Source of the DNA: Akkermansiaceae bacterium
GTDB taxonomy: Bacteria > Verrucomicrobiota > Verrucomicrobiia > Verrucomicrobiales > Akkermansiaceae
Direction of reading: 5' to 3'
NCBI GenBank assembly: GCA_024233135.1
Contig: JACKPZ010000035.1
Coordinates: forward strand, 1 to 26,511
DNA length: 26,511 nucleotides
Shown: positions 10,401-15,756 of the stretch, in pieces
Position numbering within the stretch: the first letter of the stretch is position 1
Layout: every line of letters starts with the position of its first letter
Translations under genes and position numbers: made by a program
Notes under the pieces: generated by a model
Told to the model about the DNA's origin: nothing
Seen by the model: only the letters and a program-made list of their open reading frames with translations
Database searches by the model: none

Positions 10401-11424
10401 GCCCGGATGCATAAACCATCAACTGGTCGTTGTCATACTTCTGCAGGCTGTTGATCTGGCTTTCGAGCTGCATCTTCTCCTGCTCCAGTTGATAGAACGA
10501 ATGCAGCGAATCGCGCGCTCCCTGGTCCTCATCCACACCCGAGCGGCCGTAGTCGGAATCCTCGCCTTTGTATATGATCCGCTTCGTCCTCGCGATGGTG
10601 GTGAGCACCTTGCGGCGGTCCTCCACCTTGTCCTCCAGATCCCGGACCGCTTTGTTCAGCTCGGCGATCGCGCGTTCCGAGTCCCGGCGTTCGAGTTCGT
10701 TCCGGTAGTCCCGGTAGGCGAGGGCCACTTCGTGGGCGATGCGCTTGGCATTCGTTTCGTCGGGATCCTTCGCGCGGATCTCGATGAGGTCGGTGTCGCG
10801 GATCTGCTTGGTCTGGACCTTGTCACGGACGCGGCGGATCGCCGTCTCCTCATCGACGTTCCATTGTTTCGCGAGGTCGAGGCGGTCGACGACCCGTTTC
10901 ATCGCCTCACGGCTTTCGATTTTCTCGAATTCCGTGCTGAACCATTGCGGCGTCGTCCGACGCGCCCCCGCCTGACCGCTCATGGGAGACATCGCCGGGA
11001 TCCGCGGTTTCACCTCGATGACCACCCGACCCTGCTCCTGAAACGGATAGAAACGCACGACCATCAGCGAAAGCAGAACGCAGGCGGCCGCGGCGAGAAG
11101 GACCTTGCCGATCCGGCGGCGGATTCTCATCGCGTTCTTCGGGACGGGCAGCCGCACCGGCTCCTCCCCGAACAACTCCTCGATCGCCTGTCGTTTCTCG
11201 GGCGGGAGTTTCCAGATTTCGGGTGGGATCGGGTGTTCGTCCTCGCCGAGCAGGCCGTGGATTTCGCGGATGCGCTGGCGGAAGATGAGGAGTTCGGGGC
11301 GTTCCTCGCAGAGGCGCTTGAGCTCGGCGGCTTCGAAGTCGGACGCCTCGCCGAGCACCCAGGAAACGATGCGGGCCTCGATGGGCTCGTCGCCGTGGGC
11401 GGTGAATGGAGGGTCTGTTTTCAA
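7456..11424 (-). CDS. Fusion: cytoplasmic head, Wzz/GumC-like coiled coil, TPR, YfbK-type von Willebrand protein
   Basis: This 1322-residue protein combines several parts. Residues 1-100 form a charged cytoplasmic head (VLGEASDFEAAELKRLCEER). A membrane helix lies at about 107-124. Residues 130-470 resemble the periplasmic part of Wzz/GumC chain-length proteins: the IRDTDLIEIRAKDPDETNA stretch (208-226) and long heptad-rich helices. A low-complexity Ala/Pro/Ser linker spans about 480-660 and a TPR-like pair 672-740. From about 886 the protein matches the YfbK type: an N-terminal vWF_A segment (DPYSTFSLNVSDASFQIAK), a von Willebrand A domain with an intact metal site (D991-H-S-G-S995, T1059, D1089), and a DUF3520-like end. 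Translation probably starts at a TTG at 11424, because no in-frame ATG precedes the head and the next Met is residue 99. The sigma-factor gene ends 34 bases upstream. The head occupies the place of an anti-sigma domain, but no zinc-finger motif is visible, so that role is inferred. Confidence 0.85.
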   Translation of the reverse strand: MKTDPPFTAHGDEPIEARIVSWVLGEASDFEAAELKRLCEERPELLIFRQRIREIHGLLGEDEHPIPPEIWKLPPEKRQAIEELFGEEPVRLPVPKNAMRIRRRIGKVLLAAAACVLLSLMVVRFYPFQEQGRVVIEVKPRIPAMSPMSGQAGARRTTPQWFSTEFEKIESREAMKRVVDRLDLAKQWNVDEETAIRRVRDKVQTKQIRDTDLIEIRAKDPDETNAKRIAHEVALAYRDYRNELERRDSERAIAELNKAVRDLEDKVEDRRKVLTTIARTKRIIYKGEDSDYGRSGVDEDQGARDSLHSFYQLEQEKMQLESQINSLQKYDNDQLMVYASGLDLPDNIIRNVYPQYLEAKRSVETLKAAGAGERHPTVLAAKDQISNMKQQLDDGVTSLRATLQAQLDLANERMKSAEVAKNEDVEDAVKRGLDAQDYVDAKRDFETDQELLQNLKLKLIGETVSSNMPRESVEIHEDSWDGESTGTAAALASANDQSKRNTEAQIVLESAPMQVREMARESKRIPAKPSAPSAPSSSAARPVLAGSTAGSLEVPLPELADAETASLSFGDADDFGAGWGGQDEGAKGNGLTSGLRSGDSAITRNSIDAILNSPEPAAPAPEQRLSKLAQREIISRRQRGAAGGKEGALGMAAPAKGDSVPMADRLEEVDDVGRNLYAAEGNYNLGKFDDAKNDYENVLRKDPYNKAARRGLERLAQAKTDYYRAAYDHTRAELLAEVDKAWELALPRNDEKPIDQNRYAGRSGDVDGQDGELDAAKKLFGDASDFAYYSRPGGESAGTEAGDAFSPKRQGVPDLDGIPTTGAFFGRDFQPAGEQMEPDSALFDIDSDRPALPEAETTSMAEVQVREADVRKKQPEVALKPAPLPVEDETLATDDPYSTFSLNVSDASFQIAKAALAKGERPDPASIKPEQFYNAVDYQDPAPAAGEPVAVNIEQCAHPVVPGRNLVRIALKTAAAGRAASQPLRLTLLVDHSGSMVREDRRAALEQALAGLSSLLTENDRVTVIGFSRTPHLLADSLTGDKADQLADLIHLESSEGGTNLEEALKLGETLAQRAKLDGAQNRIVLFTDGAANLGNADPEKLAARIRDIRNQGLAIDIAGMAADDLNDNLLAELARNGNGRYHVVGKGVDGAAFAKQLAGAFRPAAENVKVQVRFNPERVGHYRLIGFEKDRLKTEDFRNDAVDAAEMAAEEAGVAIYQIEPLPNGSGEIGEVSVRFRDTAANAMVERAWTISHDANAPAFDLAAPSMQLAGLATLAAEKLRGGPAAEAIDFRKLAGVRARVKSAYDGSSSVEDLLEMIRSL

Positions 11425-11458
11425 GATCGTGGATGGTGGATGGCAGAAGGTGGATGGA

Positions 11459-12037
11459 TCAACCTTCGGGAGATTCGGTGCCGAGGCGTCGGAGGGAGTC
11501 GGCGAGGTGTTTCATGAGGTGGTGGAGCTTGTAGCCGACGTTGCCGACGGAGAGCCCGGTGCGCTCGCTGATCTGCTGGTATTTGAGGTTTTCGTGATAT
11601 TTGAGGGAAATCAGGGCGCGGTCGTCGGGATCGAGTTCGGCGACGACGAGGCGGAGGTTGCCGAGGGCTTCGAGCCGGCCGAGGGTGCGTTCGGGATCCG
11701 GCGTGTCGGATTCCCACTCGCGGTCTTCGTCCGGTTTCACCTCGCGGCGGTGTTTGCGGATGTGGTTGAGGGCGAGGTTGCGGGTGGCGCGGAACAGCCA
11801 GGCGCGCGGGTTTTCGACCTCGTCCCAGTGGGCGTGGAGCTTGAGAAACGCGTCCTGCACGAGGTCCTCCGCCGTCTCGCGCTGGCCGGTGAGGCCGTAG
11901 GCGAAACGCAACAGGGCGGATTCCTCCGTTTCGAAGACCTGGTGGAATGTGGCTTTGTCCTCCATCGGTTTTCGGAACGGAATCACCGGCTGCCGGGCCT
12001 CAGTCCGCGGACGGACGCTGACGGTCGGATTCTCCAT
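11459..12037 (-). CDS. ECF-type RNA polymerase sigma-70 factor
   Basis: The 192-residue protein has the two-domain layout of ECF sigma factors. Region 2 lies at about 38-98 (ESALLRFAYGLTGQRETAED, then the DAFLKLHAHW and NPRAWLFRATRNLALNHIRK parts that bind core enzyme and the -10 element). Region 4 lies at about 129-185, with the helix-turn-helix YQQISERTGLSVGNVGYKLH. No region 1.1 or 3 is present. The start is uncertain: the ATG at 12037 gives a 24-residue N-terminal extension, while the ATG at 11965 (MEDKATFHQVF) starts close to region 2; neither has a clear ribosome site. It is the first gene of the probable operon with the von Willebrand fusion and the giant protein. ECF factors usually control their own operon and are held by a membrane anti-sigma, which fits the membrane protein encoded next. 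The target promoters are unknown. Confidence 0.92.
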   Translation of the reverse strand: MENPTVSVRPRTEARQPVIPFRKPMEDKATFHQVFETEESALLRFAYGLTGQRETAEDLVQDAFLKLHAHWDEVENPRAWLFRATRNLALNHIRKHRREVKPDEDREWESDTPDPERTLGRLEALGNLRLVVAELDPDDRALISLKYHENLKYQQISERTGLSVGNVGYKLHHLMKHLADSLRRLGTESPEG

Positions 12038-12198
12038 GGGCTGGCACGTGCGATCTCATGCTTTCCATCCATCAAGACACACCGTCCGCCCATCCATTAG
12101 AAGTTTTTTCACCAGGGGAGAAACGGGCCGGCGTGGTCCGGACCGGGCACGCCCGCGCCGAAACGGACCCTCTCCGAACCAAACACCGGCAGATTTCC

Positions 12199-12211
12199 GG
12201 TGCGGCCGCAT
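12199..12211 (+). repeat. Left arm of 13-bp perfect inverted repeat
   Basis: GGTGCGGCCGCAT here is the exact reverse complement of ATGCGGCCGCACC at 12294-12306, with 82 bases between them. Each arm also contains the 10-bp palindrome TGCGGCCGCA, so each could bind a dimeric protein alone. This could be a paired operator or the base of a long RNA stem. Function is not shown. Confidence 0.6.
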
Positions 12212-12234
12212 CGGTCATTCGCTCACGCGGCATT

Positions 12235-12270
12235 CCGACCGACCGATGCCGGTCACAGGCCGACCGACCG
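12235..12270 (+). repeat. Two direct copies of CCGACCGACCG
   Basis: CCGACCGACCG occurs at 12235-12245 and again at 12260-12270, 25 bases apart start to start, inside the loop of the 13-bp inverted repeat. The spacing is about two and a half helical turns. The copies are themselves built of the 4-base unit CCGA, so slippage is a simple origin; a protein-binding role is possible but unproven. Confidence 0.5.
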
Positions 12271-12293
12271 GACCGGCGCGTGACAAATGATGG

Positions 12294-12306
12294 ATGCGGC
12301 CGCACC
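12294..12306 (-). repeat. Right arm of 13-bp perfect inverted repeat
   Basis: This is the partner of the arm at 12199-12211. It lies about 135 bases before the RNase HI start and within 25 bases of a GTGACAAA box at 12280-12287. As with the left arm, the palindromic core TGCGGCCGCA may simply reflect GC-rich composition. Confidence 0.6.
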
Positions 12307-12441
12307 ATTTACGCGCTAACAGTTTTGATGTCCCGAGTTTGCGCGGGAGCGTTCGGGCGGCGAGAGCCGGTGGCCGGGCTATTGAGAATGGCGCGGGGAA
12401 ACCCTTGCCGGCGGGAGCGGCTGCGGCCAGCCTTCCGGCGC

Positions 12442-12906
12442 GTGAGAAAAGTGACGATCCACACCGACGGCGCGTGCAAGGGAAACCCGGGGCCGGGCGG
12501 ATACGGTGTGGTGCTGGTTTGTGGAAAGCACCGCAAGGAACTCGCGGCCGGATACGCCCGCACGACGAACAACCGGATGGAGTTGCTGGCGGCCATCGCC
12601 GCGTTGGAGGCGTTGACGGAACCCTGCGAGGTGATGCTTTTCTCGGACTCGAAATATCTCGTGCGGGCGATCGAGGAGCGATGGATCGACGGCTGGCGGA
12701 AACGCGGGTGGATCAACTCGTCGAAGGAGCCGGTGAAGAACCGCGATCTGTGGGAACGGCTGCTGGAGGCGATGGCGCCGCACCGGGTTTCCTGGCACTG
12801 GCTGAAGGGCCACGCCGGGCACCGCGAGAACGAACGCTGCGACGAGCTGGCGAACGCTGCGGTCGCGGGCGGGGGCCTGCGGGACGACGCGGGATTCCTC
12901 GGTTAA
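12442..12906 (+). CDS. rnhA: Ribonuclease HI
   Basis: RNase HI cuts the RNA strand of RNA-DNA hybrids in the cytoplasm, removing primers and R-loops. From the GTG at 12442 the product is 154 residues, essentially the usual family length. The catalytic set falls where expected: D9 (TIHTDGACKGNPGPGGYG), E47 (TNNRMELLAAI), D69 (LFSDSKYLV), H124 (LKGHAGH) and D134 (ERCDELAN). The basic protrusion with its Trp-rich helix (WIDGWRKRGW) is present as in E. coli. The frame is open far upstream, but the residue numbering matches the family only from 12442; a GTG at 12451 and an ATG at 12388 are alternatives. No strong ribosome site is visible. The next gene begins 74 bases later on the same strand and has its own signal peptide, so shared function is unlikely. 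Confidence 0.93.
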   Translation: MRKVTIHTDGACKGNPGPGGYGVVLVCGKHRKELAAGYARTTNNRMELLAAIAALEALTEPCEVMLFSDSKYLVRAIEERWIDGWRKRGWINSSKEPVKNRDLWERLLEAMAPHRVSWHWLKGHAGHRENERCDELANAAVAGGGLRDDAGFLG

Positions 12907-12980
12907 ACCCGGAGGTTGCGGTTCCCGGTTCCTGCCAACGCTTGGAAGTCGGAAGCCTGATCGCACGTAGGAAGTCCGCA

Positions 12981-14057
12981 ATGCGCGCCCTTTTTCTATC
13001 CATTTCGTTGTGCCTTGGCGCCACGGCGGCGGAAATCGAATGGAAACCGGAGACCCGCGTGCTCGTCGTCCGCGGAGGAAACTACGCGAGGATCGCACGG
13101 GTGGATGGCGGCCGTCTGCTTTGCGCGTATTCGCGGCGCGGGGTGCTGTGCGTCAAGGACAGCGCGGACGAGGGGCGGACGTGGAGCGCGGAGCGGCGCG
13201 TCGGCGGTTGGCGGCACGGAGCGGTGGCGAATGCCGAACTTCTCGTTCGGAAGAACGGCGGGGTGTTCTGTTTCTTCAACCGGCGGCCGGCCGGTGGAAA
13301 TGCGGCGGACGCACGCTACGCGATCGGTTTCCACCGGAGCGACGACAACGGACGCTCATGGACCGAACCCGAGGTGATCTATCAGGCGGGGAGCGACTCG
13401 AATACCGGATGTTGGGAACCCGCGGGACTGGAACTGCCGGACGGCGAGCTGCAGGTCTACTTCGCCAACGAGCTTCCCTATCCGGACAGCGACGAGCAGG
13501 AGATCTCGATGCTCCGCTCGCGGGATGGGGGGAAGACATGGAGCGGGAAGGTGACGGTCGCTTTCCGCAAGGGCTCGCGCGATGGAATGCCGGTTCCGTT
13601 GCTGGTTCCGCGCTCCAAGGGCATCGTGGTGGCCATCGAGGACAACGGATTGCGAGGGACATTCAAGCCGGTCATCGTCGCCAGTTCATGGGCACGCGGC
13701 GGATGGAGCGACGGACCGGTGGGCGGAGACAGTCCGAGGAGATGGCCCGCCCTTGAGGATCCCCTCCCCACCCGTGCCTACGCCGGCGCGCCCTATCTGT
13801 GCCGGCTCGGTGACGACGTCACGGTCCTCTCGTTCCAACTCGCGGACAACGGACGGATGGAAGACTCGCGGATGGTTGTGTGCCTCGGAAACGGGCGGGC
13901 GCGGGATTTCGGCAAGACGACCCATCCGTTTCCCGAAGGAGAGCGTCAGCTCTGGAACTCGCTCTTTACAAAGGACGGCAGCACCGTCACCGCGGTCAGC
14001 GAGGCGACCATCGACGGCGTCCGCGGCATCTGGACGGTCGACGGAAAGCTGCGATGA
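12981..14057 (+). CDS. Exported sialidase-like (BNR/Asp-box) glycosidase
   Basis: The 358-residue product carries a signal peptide (MRALFLSISLCLGATAAE) and a six-bladed propeller pattern with three Asp boxes of the form S-x-D-x-G-x-T/S-W, at residues 61-68, 120-127 and 180-187. Such proteins include exo-alpha-sialidases and related exo-acting glycosidases; the substrate cannot be fixed from sequence. The length is that of a single catalytic domain with no binding module. The start at 12981 has AGGAAG about 7 bases upstream. It is likely periplasmic or secreted, and it belongs with the GxGYxYP and GH43 genes downstream as part of the glycan-use capacity of this region. An Asp-box protein of non-enzymatic type is the alternative. 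Confidence 0.8.
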   Translation: MRALFLSISLCLGATAAEIEWKPETRVLVVRGGNYARIARVDGGRLLCAYSRRGVLCVKDSADEGRTWSAERRVGGWRHGAVANAELLVRKNGGVFCFFNRRPAGGNAADARYAIGFHRSDDNGRSWTEPEVIYQAGSDSNTGCWEPAGLELPDGELQVYFANELPYPDSDEQEISMLRSRDGGKTWSGKVTVAFRKGSRDGMPVPLLVPRSKGIVVAIEDNGLRGTFKPVIVASSWARGGWSDGPVGGDSPRRWPALEDPLPTRAYAGAPYLCRLGDDVTVLSFQLADNGRMEDSRMVVCLGNGRARDFGKTTHPFPEGERQLWNSLFTKDGSTVTAVSEATIDGVRGIWTVDGKLR

Positions 14058-14088
14058 GGACCCGTCCGGAACCAAGCGTCGAAGATTC

Positions 14089-14117
14089 GTGACAAACGGA
14101 TCGCGATGCCTACCTTC
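14089..14117 (+). promoter_or_regulatory. Candidate promoter of exbD
   Basis: GTGACA at 14089-14094 and ACCTTC at 14112-14117 are separated by 17 bases in the 125-base gap before the ExbD gene. The first box is close to TTGACA, the second is a poor -10. A GTGACAAA box also occurs at 12280 before RNase HI with a similar downstream ACCATT. Support is weak. Confidence 0.25.
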
Positions 14118-14182
14118 GAGGGTGGCTGTTTTCCCGGGCGATTCGTCCGACAGTCCGATTCATCGTCCACCACTCCAAAGTC

Positions 14183-14653
14183 ATGTCACGTCAGCGCAAA
14201 CCCAGCGGCGAGAGATCCGCCGACTCGATGTTGGACATCTCATCGCTCATCGACGTCTGCTTTCTTCTGCTGATCTATTTCCTCGTCGCCTCGACGATCC
14301 TGCCGCCCGAGTCGGACCTCGACATGAAACCTCCGGCGCGGGACTCCGCCAGGCCGGTCCCACAGAACGAGATCCTGCCCCTGTTCCTGCGCATCGAAGC
14401 CGACGGCCGCGTTCTATCAGGTGACGCCTCCGCCCGCCAGGTCCTCGACACGGACATCGCCTCTCGGGACCTGCCCTTGCTCCGCTCGCAGCTTGATATT
14501 TACTCCGACGCGTCCCGCGCCGCCGGCATCCTTCCGTTGGTCCGGATCGACGCCGACGGCGAAGCCACGCAGCAGCGGGTGATCGATGTCCTGAACGCCC
14601 TCAACGCCGCGGGGATCCAATCGGTGACCTTCACCGATCCCGGCAAGCAATGA
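14183..14653 (+). CDS. ExbD/TolR-family proton-channel subunit (no ExbB nearby)
   Basis: ExbD-type proteins pair with an ExbB/TolQ channel in the inner membrane and pass proton-motive force to TonB or envelope machinery. The 156-residue product shows the standard form: a short cytoplasmic head, one membrane helix (about 19-40, SSLIDVCFLLLIYFLVAST) with the proton-carrying aspartate at D24, and a periplasmic domain of about 110 residues ending in the VIDVLNALNAAGIQSVTF pattern. No ExbB or TonB gene is in the window. Its stop overlaps the start of the serine hydrolase gene (ATGA, 14650-14653), which implies coupled translation. It may drive a different envelope process, or use an ExbB encoded elsewhere. 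No clear ribosome site precedes the ATG. Confidence 0.85.
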   Translation: MSRQRKPSGERSADSMLDISSLIDVCFLLLIYFLVASTILPPESDLDMKPPARDSARPVPQNEILPLFLRIEADGRVLSGDASARQVLDTDIASRDLPLLRSQLDIYSDASRAAGILPLVRIDADGEATQQRVIDVLNALNAAGIQSVTFTDPGKQ

Positions 14654-15756
14654 CGGCGGGCCCGCCACGCCGTTGTTGGTCTGCCTGGATGGCGCTGGGT
14701 ATCGCGCTGTCGTCACCGTGCCTGCGGGCCGCGGAGGACCTGGCCGACCTGCTCGCGCCGGTGCTTGGAAAACACGGAGTTCCCGCCCTCGGCTGTGCGG
14801 TGATTGTCGATGGCGAAGTCGCGGGCATTGGCGCGTCCGGCGTGCGCAAGCGCGGAGAGGAAACGAAGGTGACCATCAACGACCAATGGCACCTCGGCTC
14901 CTGCACCAAGGCGATGACGGCCACCCTGCTCGCGAAAGAGGTCGATGAGGGAAGCGTCGCGTGGGCCACCACCATGGCCGATGCGTTTCCGGACCTCCGC
15001 GGAAAACTGGATGAAACTGCGGGCCGCATCACGGTGGAGCAACTCCTCCAGCATCGCGCGGGTCTTCCGGCCGGGCCGTCACCGGATCTTTGGCGGCGAA
15101 TGTTTTCCTATCCCGGAATCGATCCGGAAGCGCGGACCGAGGTGGCGCTCGAACTTCTCGCCAAGCCGCCCGAGGCGGAGCCAGGCACACGGTTTCTCTA
15201 TTCGAACGCCGGCTACATGATCGCCGGCGCCGTGCTCGAACGCCTCGGCGACAAGCGGCCGTGGGAGAAACGGATGCGTGAGGACTTGTTCCAGCCGCTC
15301 GGAATGAAGGACAGCGGCTTCGGTCCGCCGGGAAACAAGGACTCCGTTTCGCAACCATGGGGTCATCCGGCAGGAGGAGGCGCCGCGGCTTTCGCCGACA
15401 ATCCGAGCTCGCTCGGCCCGGCGGGCACCGTATATGCGACCCTGCGCGACTGGGCGAAATTCGCGTGCCTGCACCTCGGCGAAGGCCGCCCCCTTCTAAC
15501 AAAGGGGCGGCTCCGTGAACTTCACACGCCATCCGGTGACCACGCGCTCGGCTGGGTCGTCACCGCACGCCCGTGGGCAACAGGTCCGGTCCTCACCCAC
15601 AACGGCAGCAACACCATGTGGTATTGCGTCGCGTGGCTCGCGCCCGAGGCGAAGTTCGGCGTGCTCGTGGTGTGCAACGACGGCGGTGGCGCGAAAGCCT
15701 GCGACGACGCGGCGGCTGCCTGCATCCGGCGCTTCCGCGCTCAGCGCGAGCCGTAG
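14650..15756 (+). CDS. Exported serine hydrolase of the class C beta-lactamase / penicillin-binding family
   Basis: The 368-residue protein has a signal peptide (about 1-27) and the three active-site motifs of the family: S84-C-T-K87 (nucleophile and general base), Y184-S-N186, and H317-N-G319 in place of the KTG triad. HNG or HxG is common in esterases and D-amino-peptidases of this group, so true beta-lactamase activity is not implied. The product should act in the periplasm on an ester, amide or cell-wall peptide. Translation starts inside the ExbD stop (4-base overlap). The gene's end overlaps the end of the convergent GxGYxYP gene by 16 bases. The substrate is unknown. Confidence 0.87.
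   Translation: MTAGPPRRCWSAWMALGIALSSPCLRAAEDLADLLAPVLGKHGVPALGCAVIVDGEVAGIGASGVRKRGEETKVTINDQWHLGSCTKAMTATLLAKEVDEGSVAWATTMADAFPDLRGKLDETAGRITVEQLLQHRAGLPAGPSPDLWRRMFSYPGIDPEARTEVALELLAKPPEAEPGTRFLYSNAGYMIAGAVLERLGDKRPWEKRMREDLFQPLGMKDSGFGPPGNKDSVSQPWGHPAGGGAAAFADNPSSLGPAGTVYATLRDWAKFACLHLGEGRPLLTKGRLRELHTPSGDHALGWVVTARPWATGPVLTHNGSNTMWYCVAWLAPEAKFGVLVVCNDGGGAKACDDAAAACIRRFRAQREP

Larger units (their letters stand above)
12038..12441. other. 404-base non-coding divergent region with repeats
   Basis: This is the only stretch over 300 bases without a gene. It separates the minus-strand sigma operon from RNase HI and should hold promoters for both. A 13-bp inverted repeat and an 11-bp direct repeat are listed separately. 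A short hairpin (CACCGG, 7-base loop, CCGGTG) lies just left of the first inverted-repeat arm. An A/T-rich island near 12097-12112 lies upstream of the sigma factor on its strand and is the most promoter-like part. An in-frame open extension of RNase HI crosses the region, but its translation does not resemble protein and I treat it as non-coding. Confidence 0.6.

Noticed and set aside
11425..11458. GTGGATG-like tandem words in the spacer between sigma factor and fusion gene
   Set aside because: Copies are short and irregular and fit simple slippage; no stem or ribosome site results.
9556..11517. Long plus-strand open frame of 653 codons opposite the von Willebrand fusion gene
   Set aside because: It lies fully antisense to a gene with clear domains, and its translation has no recognisable motif or signal. 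Long antisense frames are common in GC-rich sequence with third-position GC bias. The same applies to 1433-2596 (+), 3146-3841 (+) and 20869-22518 (-).
12058..12441. In-frame extension of RNase HI by 128 codons
   Set aside because: Catalytic residue numbers agree with the family only if translation starts at 12442, and the extension is Arg/Pro-rich with no domain, crossing repeats and likely promoters.
14650..15756. Calling the serine hydrolase an antibiotic resistance beta-lactamase
   Set aside because: The third motif is HNG rather than KTG, and the family is dominated by esterases and peptidases; nothing in the context suggests resistance.
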